From Haloterrigena salifodinae (GTDB lineage: Archaea > Halobacteriota > Halobacteria > Halobacteriales > Natrialbaceae): a stretch of 64,000 nucleotides of DNA. Made by a program: the position numbers and the translations under genes. The stretch covers positions 1,256,995 through 1,320,994 of the forward strand of contig NZ_RQWN01000001.1 of assembly GCF_003977755.1 (NCBI RefSeq), written 5' to 3'. How positions within the stretch are numbered: position 1 is the first letter of the stretch; each line of letters opens with the position of its first letter. Of this stretch, positions 7,735-16,891 are shown in pieces. The notes under the pieces were generated by a model. The model ran no database searches. It saw nothing but the letters and a program-made list of their open reading frames with translations, and was not told the DNA's origin.

Positions 7735-8631
7735 ATGTGTGCAACGTTTTCGAACGGCGACGTCGGCAAGTCCGTCGTGAACGGCAACGGCGAGGAGGTC
7801 GGCGTCGTCACGTCGGTCGAAGGGGACGTCGCTCACGTCAGACCCGAAACGGCCGCCGTCGACTCGGTCAAGTCCTCGATCGGCTGGGAGGGCGTCGCCG
7901 ACGCCGCGCACCCACTCGATACCGATTCCGTCCGCGAAATCACCGACGACGCCGTCCACCTCGAGGGCGAACTCCCGTCCGTCGACCAGCAGGATCTCGA
8001 GGCGGCCGTCGATTCGAACACCGGCGACGTCGCGGGCGAGGAACGGACCGAACCCGCCGGCGGCTCGGCCGGGACCGAGGAGACCGAAATCGCCGAGGAC
8101 CTCCGCGACGAGACCGGCGAGGACACCCTCGAGGAGACGGATGCGATCGACGAGCGCGGCACGACCGCACCCGACGAGACCGAATCGGGGCGCGACCGGG
8201 CGAGCGATCGCGGTCTCGAGGCGGACCCGACGGAGCTAGCCCGCCAAGAGCGCGAGGGCGGTACCCGGGCCGGGGCGTCGGTCGAACCGACCGACGATTT
8301 CGAGTTGACCGACGCCGCCGTCGATCCGGACGCGGAGCTGGAATCGACCGACGCTGCGGTCGACCGTGACGACGATTTCGAACCCACCGACGCCGCCGTC
8401 GATCGAACCGGCGAGCCGCGACGGACGGACGCCGCGGTCGATCCCGGTGAACAGCCCCGCGGAGCAGACGTCGATCCGGCGCCCGACTCCGACCGCGACG
8501 CGGAGGCGGAGCGCGGCGGGCCGACGACCGAAGACGCGGGGAAGACGGACCTCGAGGATGGCCCCGAGACGGAGCGACTGAGCGATCGGGACGAGGACGA
8601 GGACGCCGACGGCGACCGGCGCGAAGACTGA
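7735..8631 (+). CDS. PRC-barrel-like protein with long acidic repeat tail
   Basis: 298 residues from ATG at 7735, chosen because MCATFSNGDVGKSV matches the start of the preceding paralogue. The first 80 residues are the PRC-barrel-like domain. The remaining 215 are highly acidic, probably disordered, and contain four copies of a 13-residue unit starting TDAAVD (about 8300-8460). The tail has no counterpart in the 106-residue neighbour, so it was added or expanded after duplication. Function unknown. Confidence 0.72.
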   Translation: MCATFSNGDVGKSVVNGNGEEVGVVTSVEGDVAHVRPETAAVDSVKSSIGWEGVADAAHPLDTDSVREITDDAVHLEGELPSVDQQDLEAAVDSNTGDVAGEERTEPAGGSAGTEETEIAEDLRDETGEDTLEETDAIDERGTTAPDETESGRDRASDRGLEADPTELARQEREGGTRAGASVEPTDDFELTDAAVDPDAELESTDAAVDRDDDFEPTDAAVDRTGEPRRTDAAVDPGEQPRGADVDPAPDSDRDAEAERGGPTTEDAGKTDLEDGPETERLSDRDEDEDADGDRRED

Positions 8632-8714
8632 CGCGGACCTCGATCGGGAGTGGCGGTTCGAACGCCGTGTCTCGCCGGCCCGGACACTATGGGTCGCCGG
8701 CTGATAGGAAGCCT

Positions 8715-9512
8715 ATGTTCGGTCGAGACAGCGAGCGCGGAACCGACGGTATCGACGTCGCCGGCGCGGGAAACGATCGGTCGATCGTGTTCGTCCACGG
8801 CGCGATGTTCACGCGGAAGATGTGGCTCCCCCAACAGCGGGCGCTATCGACTGAGTACCAAGTCGTCACGTTCGACCTGCCGGGCCACGGCGTCTACGGC
8901 GACGAGCAGTTCCGGATGGAGCCCGCGGTCGACCGCCTCGAGCGCGCCATCGAGGAGCACGCCGGCGGCACGGCGGTCGTGGTCGGGCTCTCGCTGGGCG
9001 GCTACGTCGCGACGGAGTACGCCACACGCCGTCCCGAGACGGTCGACGGGCTGATTCTGTCTGGCTCGAGCGTAAATCCCGTCGGGGGGATGGAGACGCT
9101 CACGCGGGCGACTGGGGCCATCCATCGGCTCGCCACGAAGCCCGATATTGGCTGTCGAGTCGTCGAAAAACTCGGCTACCGCTGGGTTCGCAACCGCGAT
9201 CTCCCCGCGGACATCGAGCGAGAGATCATCGACTCGGGCATCTACCCGCGGGAGTTCGGCAACGCGGGACCGTTCATCGCGGGCGAGGACTTCCGGGGGA
9301 AGCTGTCGACCTACCCCGGCCCGACGCTCGTGCTCAACGGCGAGAACGACAAGCTCATGCGCCGCGGCGAGCAGAAGCACGCGGCGGCGGCCCAGGACGG
9401 TCGCGTCGAGGTGCTCGCCGGTGTCGGCCACATCTGTAATCTCCACCGGCCGGAGACGTACACGGACCGCGTCCGGAACTTCGTGCGACAGCGCGTCGCC
9501 GCGCGGCGCTGA
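8715..9512 (+). CDS. alpha/beta-hydrolase fold protein
   Basis: 265 residues from ATG at 8715 (MFGRDSERG); a GTG start 16 codons earlier is also open. Elements of the fold in order: oxyanion-hole FVHGAMFT, nucleophile elbow GLSLGG (Ser), acid in NGENDKL, and catalytic His in GVGHICN, with a helical cap between about residues 115 and 190. This is the layout of esterases and lactonases of the AB_hydrolase_1 group. Substrate is not predictable. It appears to be monocistronic. Confidence 0.85.
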   Translation: MFGRDSERGTDGIDVAGAGNDRSIVFVHGAMFTRKMWLPQQRALSTEYQVVTFDLPGHGVYGDEQFRMEPAVDRLERAIEEHAGGTAVVVGLSLGGYVATEYATRRPETVDGLILSGSSVNPVGGMETLTRATGAIHRLATKPDIGCRVVEKLGYRWVRNRDLPADIEREIIDSGIYPREFGNAGPFIAGEDFRGKLSTYPGPTLVLNGENDKLMRRGEQKHAAAAQDGRVEVLAGVGHICNLHRPETYTDRVRNFVRQRVAARR

Positions 9513-9607
9513 GTCGGCGGCCGGCGGTCAGCGCTGAAAACGAAGACGAAGACAGAGATAGAGACGGAGTCGATCGAAAACGGGTCGGAGAGACGAGGAC
9601 GGACCGA

Positions 9608-10924
9608 TCAGGAACGGCGTTCGCCGACTATATCGCGGACACGACCGGGGAGACCGAGGACGGAGATCCCGAAGCCGAACAGCACCATCAGCACGTAGAC
9701 GCCGAGCGTCGAGGTCCAGACGACGAGCATCGCGAGGATCGCCCAGCCGCCCTCGAGGAAGTAAAACGCCCCGATGGACATTGCCGTCCCGTAGAGCAAG
9801 ACGAGGTACGGCCCCCAGTCGGTGGCGTGGCCCCGTCGCTGCTTCCGGCGGACGTAGCGCTTGAGTTCGCTCTCGAGGGACTCCTTTTCGACGGTGCGGC
9901 GTTCGACGTTGTCCTCGAACGAATCAACTCGATCGCGCAGGCGTTCGATCTCCTCGCGAAGCGCTTCGGGATCCTCCGATCGATCCCGCGTGCGGGCGCT
10001 TCGACGGCGGCTCGATCCCGCCTCCGCCGATTCCGTAGCCGTCCCTGCGTGATCGTCCGTCGCCCCCTCGTCGGCACCCGTGGCGTCGTCGGTCATCGCT
10101 TCTGTCGAAAACTGTCGATGTCCGGGACTTTGTAGCTGCCGATCCACTTCACGGTTGGCGAGGACCGCATTGAGGACGGCGCCGAAGACGAGGATGATCG
10201 CGCCGAGGTACAGCCAGGCGAGCACGAGAAAGACGGCCCCGAGTGCGCCGTAGATGACGTAATCGCCGGCGAACGCGGCATAGAGGGAGAACGTCCGGCT
10301 CAGAGCGTACCAGCCGACGGCGGCGACGAGCGTCCCCGGAAGCGCCTCCCGGAGGTCGACGTCAGCGTCGGGGAAGACGACGTACAGCGGCAGGAAGGTC
10401 ACGGTGAGGCCAAGCAGGACGAAGATCGGGCCGACGATCGTCGCCCCCAGGAAGGGCACGTACCGGATCAGCAACTCAAGGGCGGCGACGAGCGCGAGTC
10501 CGCCCGTTATCACGAGGAAGACGACCATCGCGTCCCAGACGGTGTCGAGCAAGGACTTCGAGCCGGCGGTGCCGTACACCTGCGAGAAGGCCCGATCGAG
10601 GCCGCGGAGCACGCGACTCGAGCCCCACAGCAGACCGAGCGCGCCGGCGACGGTCGCGCTCTGCCGGCCGGTGTCGTTGAGGACCGTCTCGGCGAGCAGT
10701 TCCCGGGCAGACTCCGTGAGGACGTCGGTGGCTGCGGACGTCAGCCGTTCGGCCAGCGCCTCGCCGCCGATCGAAGCCGCAAGCCCCAGGGCGAGCAACA
10801 TCAGCGGCACGAGCGAGATGAACCCGTAGAAGGCGACGCCGGCCGCCAGCAGCGTCAACTGCTCGCTGCGAGCGAGGCGCACGGCGTCGCCGGCGAGTTC
10901 GAAGTCGAACCTGCGGTCGATCAC
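9608..10924 (-). CDS. YihY/BrkB-family membrane protein with C-terminal coiled coil and extra TM pair
   Basis: 438 residues. The first 270 are the YihY/virulence factor BrkB domain with six hydrophobic helices and the family motifs AAGVAFYGFISLVPLMLL and GALGAVFLVLAWLYLGA. Residues about 320-365 are charged and predicted coiled coil (EALREEIERLRDRVDSFED), and two further helices follow (residues 375-430). Typical bacterial YihY proteins stop after the first domain, so the tail is an addition. Role unknown; the family is sometimes mislabelled as RNase BN. Confidence 0.85.
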   Translation of the reverse strand: MIDRRFDFELAGDAVRLARSEQLTLLAAGVAFYGFISLVPLMLLALGLAASIGGEALAERLTSAATDVLTESARELLAETVLNDTGRQSATVAGALGLLWGSSRVLRGLDRAFSQVYGTAGSKSLLDTVWDAMVVFLVITGGLALVAALELLIRYVPFLGATIVGPIFVLLGLTVTFLPLYVVFPDADVDLREALPGTLVAAVGWYALSRTFSLYAAFAGDYVIYGALGAVFLVLAWLYLGAIILVFGAVLNAVLANREVDRQLQSPGHRQFSTEAMTDDATGADEGATDDHAGTATESAEAGSSRRRSARTRDRSEDPEALREEIERLRDRVDSFEDNVERRTVEKESLESELKRYVRRKQRRGHATDWGPYLVLLYGTAMSIGAFYFLEGGWAILAMLVVWTSTLGVYVLMVLFGFGISVLGLPGRVRDIVGERRS

Positions 10925-11288
10925 GGATCGTAGATGGCGGTAGCCAGCGACATATGTGGTTGTGTAGCACAGGCTTGCACGAGACGACTCATCGACGGGC
11001 GCCGCGACGGCGGCGCGTACCGTCCGTCACGGAATCGGAACGGGGCCATACTACCGACGGCGGGCGGACGCCCCATCAGTATTCGATGAATAGGTACACG
11101 AACGCGTCCGTTCCGACACTGTACCGTCGCATTTCTGTCGGCGATCTACTCGAAGGGTGTTGCTTCGCACACATATGGGCGGCGTACGTGTTCGTCAGCG
11201 GCGGCGTTTCGCGCGCGACACCGGACGCAGTCCCGGTAACTGCCGTCTTCAAACCGTCCGTCGAAACGGTTCGGTGTTCGTGACTATT

Positions 11289-11303
11289 ACCGTTCAGAAC
11301 GGT
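11289..11303. promoter_or_regulatory. perfect palindrome ACCGTTC-A-GAACGGT
   Basis: Fifteen-base inverted repeat 206 bp upstream of the multicopper oxidase ATG. It could be a dimeric regulator site or the stem of a small hairpin; there is no T tract after it to argue for a terminator. Confidence 0.3.
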
Positions 11304-11419
11304 CAACTGCGTCGGGGACGAATGCGGGTCGTAACGGTTCCCTTTCTGGAAGGTATCTCACTCAGAAATAAGGAATGAGATAGAATATTTGTACAGTTGA
11401 ACTACCTCCCTCTACAGAA

Positions 11420-11439
11420 TAGCTTACGAACGTGAGCTA
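11420..11439. promoter_or_regulatory. inverted-repeat operator candidate upstream of the multicopper oxidase
   Basis: TAGCTTACGAACGTGAGCTA is a palindrome with a single mismatched pair. It sits immediately before the TATA-like sequence and about 70 bp ahead of the ATG, the usual place for an activator or repressor site. The regulator is not known. Confidence 0.4.
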
Positions 11440-11508
11440 GAGCATTACAATAATTGACACTCTGTTTCGCCAGTCTGTAGCGCTCGATGACTGCTCTACT
11501 CACGACTA

Positions 11509-14500
11509 ATGTCTGACGAACCAGAATCACGACACTGCACGGGGAATCGACCACAGAACGCTATCGGCGGCTCCTCTCGACGCACGTTTCTAAAGGGGTC
11601 GGCGGTCTCCGCTGGGATGCTGGCCACGGCCGGTTGCTTCGGGGAAAACTCCGCCACCGGTGAGGACGAGACGACGGGGATGTCCCCCGGCGACGGCGAG
11701 CCTGCACCGGGCGGGCAGGTCCGACAGTACACCGTCCACGCGATCGAGGCCGATATCGTCTACGACGCGTTCGGACTCCACCAACCGAAGGCCGCAATCT
11801 ACGTCCTCGAGGAGAACCTCGTGGAGGCGCTGGCCGCGTCGGGCGTCACGCCGGACGACGCCTTCGCCGACCTGCCCGACGACGCGCGCGACAAGAAACG
11901 CGAGAAGAAAGACAAACACCGCGCCGATCTCAGCAAGAAAGAGCGGAAAAAAGCGAAGAAGAAACTCGAGACGGCTGACGCGGAGATCGAGGAGGCGAAG
12001 AAGCGCAAGGAGAAGGCGAAAAACGACAAGGAGCGCAAGAAAGCGCGGAAGGCGCTCCATCACGCACGCGAGAAGAAAGCGACGGCCAAGCGGAAGCTAG
12101 GCGACGTCGATACGACCGTCCTCCAGCCGCTGACGATCCGCGCGAACGCGGGCGACGTAGTCGAGATCGAGTTCGTCAACCACCTCGATCGGCACGCTTC
12201 GATGCACCAGACGGCGCTGCCCTACCAGGTGACGGAGTCCGACGGGGCGAACGTCGGTTTCAACACGGACACGACCGCGGCGCCTGGGGAGACGGTCGGT
12301 TACGAGTGGTACGCGACCCACGAGGGGACCCACTTCTTCCACGACCTCGCCAATCCGGCGTTCGACAGCGCCGACGCGCCGCCGGAGGAGGCCAACCTCG
12401 TCTCCCGCGGCCTGTTCGGTTCGGTGGTCGTCGAGCCGCCGGAGGCGACGTGGACCCACCCCGAGACCGGCGAGGAACACCGCAGCGGCGTTCGCGCGGA
12501 CGTTCACGTGCCCGGCGACGACGAGCCGTCCCACCGGGAGTTCATCCTTCACTACCACACGCCCGAGGGCGTCTATCCCGCGGACGGCGGGGAGTTAGTG
12601 TGGCCGGGGACCGACGAACCACAGACCGTACACGCGATCAACTACCGTGCCGATCCGACCGGCAGCCGACTAGGGCCGGAGGGACTGGCCCAGATCGACG
12701 AGGACATTACCCTCGAGGAGGCCACCGAGTTCTTCTACAACTCCTGGCTGTTCGGCGACCCCGGCGGTGGCGACAACGTCTACCGGACGTACGTCGGCGA
12801 TCCGGTGAAGATGGTCGCCGTTGGTGCCTCCCACGAGGAGCGCCACGCCCACCACCAACACGGCCACCGCTGGAAGGAGACAGAGCGCGAGGACGCCGAC
12901 ACGATCGACGCCCAGAACCTCGGCTTCGGCGGGACCCACGAAACGCGGCTGGTCGTCGCTCACGGCGGCGTCGGCTTCTTCAACGTGCGTCCGCTCGGTT
13001 TCGGTCCCGGGGAGGTCCCCGATCGACTCGAAGGTGGCTTGAACCTTGTCGAGGACGACCTGAACCTCGAGGGAGAGGCCCTCGGAGAGGATCCCGACGG
13101 CGTCGCCGATCCGCTCACGTCCGCGCGGCCACAGATGAGCTTCGAGGAGGCATTCGAGGTCGGCGCCGGCGGCGCCCACCGCAGCGCCGGCGACTTCCTA
13201 CTGCACTGCCACCTCTTCCCTCACTATGCCGAGGGCATGTGGGGCAGTATGCGCGTCTACGACAAGGAGCAGGACGATCTCCAACTGCTCGAGAACAACG
13301 CGCCGCCGCTGGACGAGGACGATGAGACCCCCGGCTTCCCCGACTTCATCCCCGGCGAGCAGGGGGAGATTCCGCCGCAGCCGCCGTACGACTTCATCCG
13401 GGATCCGACGCCCGAGGAGGCCGCGGCTCTCGGCGATATCATCCCGGGAGCGCCGTACACCGACCCGTGTGACCCCGAGGTCGGAACCGAAGAGTTCGGC
13501 GGGCCGGCGTCCGGTGAAGACGCGCCGGTACGCGAGTACGACATCTTCGCGGTGCCGTCCGAACTGGTCTACAACGACGCCGGCGACCACGACCCCGAGG
13601 GGCAGGTGTACGTCTTGGAGGAGAACCTCGTCGATGTCCTGACGGGGAAGATGAACCCCGAGCCGCTGGTGATCCGCGCCAACGTCGGCGACTGCGTGGA
13701 GATCAACCTGACGAACCTGATGCCCGACGGTCGGTCGAACCACATCCACTTCGTCTCCTACGACGTCCTCGGCTCGGACGCGCTCTCGAACGGCTTCAAC
13801 TACGACCAGACGGCGTACCCGGGCGAGACGATGCCCTACCGCTGGTACGCCGACGAGGAAGGGACGATCTTCTTCCACGACCACATCAACGGGATCGAGG
13901 AGGTCATGAAGGGTCACTTCGCCGCGCTGATCGTCGAACCCGAGGACTCCGAGTGGCTCGATCCCCACACCGGCGAGCCGATCGAGTCCGGATCGCAAGC
14001 GATCATCACCCAGCCCGACGGCGATGATTTCCGCGAGTTCGCCCTGCTGTACCACGACTTCGCGCCGCTACGTAATCGGCAGGGGAACTTCGTCAACCCG
14101 CAGGAGGAACACAACCAGAACGCCGGCGTGATGGCGATGAACTACCGGAACGCGCCGTACTATCGCCGCGGCAACGACCCCGATCCGGCGTACGTCCACA
14201 GCTCCTACGTCCACGGCGACCCCGAGACGCCGACGCTCGAGGCCTACCACGGCGATCCGGTCCGGATCCGGCTGGTCATGGGCCCCTACGAGGAGCAGCA
14301 CAACTTCCACATCAACGGCATTCAGCTGAACCCGGCCGGCGTGAACCCGGAAGACTCCGTCTCCCAGGCGATCCACATCTCGGAGGCGTTTACCTTCTTC
14401 CTCGAGGCCGACGCCGACGACCTCCCGAACCCGGACGGACTGCCGGTCTACGACCACCTCTACGGTTCGGGGGTCGTCGACGACCTCTGGGACGGCATGT

Positions 14501-16587
14501 GGGGTATTCACCGCGTCTTCGACGCCGAAGTCGATCACCTGCAGCCCCTGCCCGACCGCAGCGCGCCGGAGGGCGAGATCACCGAGGAGCAACTTCGCGA
14601 GATGGGTCACCCCGCGCCGTTCCTCGACTGGGAGGAACTGGGCCGCAAAGCGTGGCTCACCTACCCCGAGGACGTCCAGCAGCAGTACGGTCTCGGCAAG
14701 GAAGCCCTCGACGAGGAGTGGCAGCGCGACCTCGTCGAGGCGTTCGAACAGACGAAACAGCAGGGACTGCTCTCGAAGTTCCTGCGCGGCGAGCTCACGC
14801 TGAAGGACCTCCTCGAGGCCCTCGGGTTCAGCCGGAAGGAGTTCGAGGACCGAACGGGGATCGATCCGAAACGACTGCAGAAGCGCCTCGACGAGTTCGA
14901 CGGAATCGGCCGCGTCGACAAGCCGCCGTTCCCGCCGGACAGGCCGGCCCGCCGGAACCCGAACATCGGCGAGATCCCGCCGCAGGCGCCCGATCCGGGA
15001 GACGAGTGTCCCGACGACGCGATCGTCCGCGAGTACGACGTCACGGTCTTCCAGACCGACATCGAGTTCAACGAGTACGGCGACCACGATCCCCACGGGA
15101 TCGTCTTCGCACTCGACGAACACGTCGACGAGATCCGCGCCGGCGAGCGGCCGGCGACGCCGCTGACGATCCGGGCCAACGAGGGCGATTGCGTCCAGAT
15201 CAACCTCACGAACGAACTCCCGGCTGACTTCACCCCGGATCACGCCCACCCCGAGATGCGGACCCGGGAGCAGGACCTGGGCATCGAGTGGGACGAATCG
15301 AACCGCGCCTCGCTGAACCCGCAGCGCCTCGAATACGACGTACAGGGCTCCGACGGAGCGACGATCGGCTTCAACTTCGACCAGACGATCGCGCCCGGCG
15401 AGACGATCACCTACCGCTGGTTCGTCGACCAGCAGCTGGGTACGTCGATTCTGTGGGACATGGCGGACATCCGCGGCCACCGCCACCACGGCGCCTTCGG
15501 CCGGCTGCTCATCGAGCCCGACGACTCGACCTGGCTCGATCCCCGCACGGCCGAGCCGCTGGCCGACCACGGCGACCGGTTCGCGGCGGCGACGACGGCC
15601 GAGAGCATCATCGTTCCGAGCGACGGGCCGGCGTTCCGCGAGTTCCCGCTGTCGATCAGCGACGGGCGGTACATCATCAACCGGCAGAATCCCGACGACT
15701 GCGTGGTGCCGCCGGGTCCCGACAACGATTCCGACGCGCCGTGTAATCAGATCCCGGACGATCCCGAGGATCAGGGGTACATGGCGATCAACAACCGTGC
15801 GGAGCCGTTCATCAGACGGTTTCAGACCGGATCCGACGAACAACACCTCGTCTTCGACTCCGAGGTCCACGGCGACCCGGCCACGCCGGTGTTGAACGCG
15901 TTCCTCGACGACCCCGTCCGGATTCGCGTCAACCACACCGCCGACAAGGCCCGGGGCGTCGACTTCCACCTCGCCAGCCACCAGTGGCTCCGCCATCGGA
16001 ACGTCCCCGAGTCCGAGATCATCGGCGTCAGCGACCAGTTCATGCCGGGCAAATCGCGCCGCGTCGACCCGCTCGGTGGTGCTGGCGGTCTCGTCGACAG
16101 CGTCGGCGACCACATCTACCAGGAGACGAAGATGCGACGCCGCCTCGAGGCCGGCGCCTGGGGAATCTTCCGCGTCGGAGAGGACGACGACGACTTCACC
16201 GACCTCGTCCAGCCGCTGCCCGACCGCGTGCCGAAGAAACGCCGCGATCCGAAGAATCGGCAGGGGTGGACGGTCGCCTCCGGCGACTGTAACGGCAACG
16301 GCGAGACGGACATCTTGATCGGCGTCCCCGACAGCCACGTCGGCGGCGTCGACGCCGGAGCCGCGTACCTGTTCTACGGCCCGGTCGACGAGAAATCGAT
16401 CACGGATCTCTCCGATGCCGACGTCCAGTTCGTCGGCAAGCCGGGCAAGCGCGTCGGTACCGATGTCCACATCGGCGACGAGACGATCTATCTCGACTCG
16501 AAAGGGCAGAAGGCCCGGTACGCCTTCGACGGAACGAAGACGCGCCGCGGATCGGTCAGTGTCGACGACGCCGACCGGAAGAACTGA
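11509..16587 (+). CDS. giant Tat-exported multicopper oxidase lipoprotein, three cupredoxin modules plus FG-GAP-like tail
   Basis: 1692 residues. The N-terminus has a Tat motif SRRTFLKG and a lipobox ATAGC, so it should be exported folded and lipid-anchored. Three homologous cupredoxin modules start near residues 71, 674 and 1173 (each VREYD/VRQYT ... LTIRAN.GD ... PGET..Y.W). Copper motifs: HAHHQHG (446-452) and HCHLFPH...M (566-577, with Cys567/His572/Met577 as the type-1 site) end module 1; HIH (745-747) and HDH (790-792) begin module 2. Together these supply all four motifs of a blue-copper/trinuclear centre in permuted order; equivalents elsewhere in the protein are degenerate. Residues 129-196 are a Lys-rich coiled coil inserted in a module-1 loop. 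About 1587-1690 resembles an integrin FG-GAP blade (DCNGNGETDILIGVPD). The closest known architecture is the MnxG/ceruloplasmin-type multidomain oxidases; Mn or other metal oxidation is a guess. Confidence 0.85.
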   Translation: MSDEPESRHCTGNRPQNAIGGSSRRTFLKGSAVSAGMLATAGCFGENSATGEDETTGMSPGDGEPAPGGQVRQYTVHAIEADIVYDAFGLHQPKAAIYVLEENLVEALAASGVTPDDAFADLPDDARDKKREKKDKHRADLSKKERKKAKKKLETADAEIEEAKKRKEKAKNDKERKKARKALHHAREKKATAKRKLGDVDTTVLQPLTIRANAGDVVEIEFVNHLDRHASMHQTALPYQVTESDGANVGFNTDTTAAPGETVGYEWYATHEGTHFFHDLANPAFDSADAPPEEANLVSRGLFGSVVVEPPEATWTHPETGEEHRSGVRADVHVPGDDEPSHREFILHYHTPEGVYPADGGELVWPGTDEPQTVHAINYRADPTGSRLGPEGLAQIDEDITLEEATEFFYNSWLFGDPGGGDNVYRTYVGDPVKMVAVGASHEERHAHHQHGHRWKETEREDADTIDAQNLGFGGTHETRLVVAHGGVGFFNVRPLGFGPGEVPDRLEGGLNLVEDDLNLEGEALGEDPDGVADPLTSARPQMSFEEAFEVGAGGAHRSAGDFLLHCHLFPHYAEGMWGSMRVYDKEQDDLQLLENNAPPLDEDDETPGFPDFIPGEQGEIPPQPPYDFIRDPTPEEAAALGDIIPGAPYTDPCDPEVGTEEFGGPASGEDAPVREYDIFAVPSELVYNDAGDHDPEGQVYVLEENLVDVLTGKMNPEPLVIRANVGDCVEINLTNLMPDGRSNHIHFVSYDVLGSDALSNGFNYDQTAYPGETMPYRWYADEEGTIFFHDHINGIEEVMKGHFAALIVEPEDSEWLDPHTGEPIESGSQAIITQPDGDDFREFALLYHDFAPLRNRQGNFVNPQEEHNQNAGVMAMNYRNAPYYRRGNDPDPAYVHSSYVHGDPETPTLEAYHGDPVRIRLVMGPYEEQHNFHINGIQLNPAGVNPEDSVSQAIHISEAFTFFLEADADDLPNPDGLPVYDHLYGSGVVDDLWDGMWGIHRVFDAEVDHLQPLPDRSAPEGEITEEQLREMGHPAPFLDWEELGRKAWLTYPEDVQQQYGLGKEALDEEWQRDLVEAFEQTKQQGLLSKFLRGELTLKDLLEALGFSRKEFEDRTGIDPKRLQKRLDEFDGIGRVDKPPFPPDRPARRNPNIGEIPPQAPDPGDECPDDAIVREYDVTVFQTDIEFNEYGDHDPHGIVFALDEHVDEIRAGERPATPLTIRANEGDCVQINLTNELPADFTPDHAHPEMRTREQDLGIEWDESNRASLNPQRLEYDVQGSDGATIGFNFDQTIAPGETITYRWFVDQQLGTSILWDMADIRGHRHHGAFGRLLIEPDDSTWLDPRTAEPLADHGDRFAAATTAESIIVPSDGPAFREFPLSISDGRYIINRQNPDDCVVPPGPDNDSDAPCNQIPDDPEDQGYMAINNRAEPFIRRFQTGSDEQHLVFDSEVHGDPATPVLNAFLDDPVRIRVNHTADKARGVDFHLASHQWLRHRNVPESEIIGVSDQFMPGKSRRVDPLGGAGGLVDSVGDHIYQETKMRRRLEAGAWGIFRVGEDDDDFTDLVQPLPDRVPKKRRDPKNRQGWTVASGDCNGNGETDILIGVPDSHVGGVDAGAAYLFYGPVDEKSITDLSDADVQFVGKPGKRVGTDVHIGDETIYLDSKGQKARYAFDGTKTRRGSVSVDDADRKN

Positions 16588-16653
16588 TCAATCGCGCGGT
16601 CGGCTCTCTCCGGGACCCGAATCTATTTTTCGCTGTCACGTCGAACGAGACCC

Positions 16654-16854
16654 ATGAAACAGCGACGCTGTCCCGACTGCGGCGTGACGATGGAACCGGT
16701 TCCGGTACGTGACGGCGAAAGCATGGGGCTCTCGATCGCGACCGGCGAGCGGGAGGGACTGCTGGGCAAACTCGGGTTCAAGAACCGGGCGAAACTGCAG
16801 GGCGTCTGCTGTCCCGAATGTCAGCTCGTCCGGTTGTACGCCGAGGAGGAGTGA
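16654..16854 (+). CDS. zinc-ribbon hypothetical protein, 66 aa
   Basis: Two Cys pairs, CPDC at the N-terminus and CCPEC near residue 52, frame a central segment with a GLLGKLGFKN loop, giving a small zinc-ribbon fold. A TATTTTT box lies about 28 bp ahead of the ATG, fitting a leaderless transcript separate from the preceding oxidase. It is convergent with trm1. Function unknown. Confidence 0.75.
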   Translation: MKQRRCPDCGVTMEPVPVRDGESMGLSIATGEREGLLGKLGFKNRAKLQGVCCPECQLVRLYAEEE

Positions 16855-16891
16855 CGCGCTCGAGTCGACGGGTCTGGGACTCGAGTCAGAA

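Larger units (their letters stand above)
10925..11508. other. intergenic region upstream of the multicopper oxidase (584 bp)
   Basis: No credible gene was found. It contains a perfect 7-1-7 palindrome at 11289-11303, an imperfect 20-bp inverted repeat at 11420-11439, and a TATA-like TTACAATAATTG around 11444-11455. The last 150 bp are much richer in A+T than the surroundings, consistent with a promoter region for the rightward gene. Confidence 0.5.

Noticed and set aside
13198-16470. Very long minus-strand frames antisense to the multicopper oxidase
   Set aside because: Typical of high-G+C haloarchaeal genes, where third-base bias keeps antisense frames open; no motifs, Val/Arg/Asp-biased composition.
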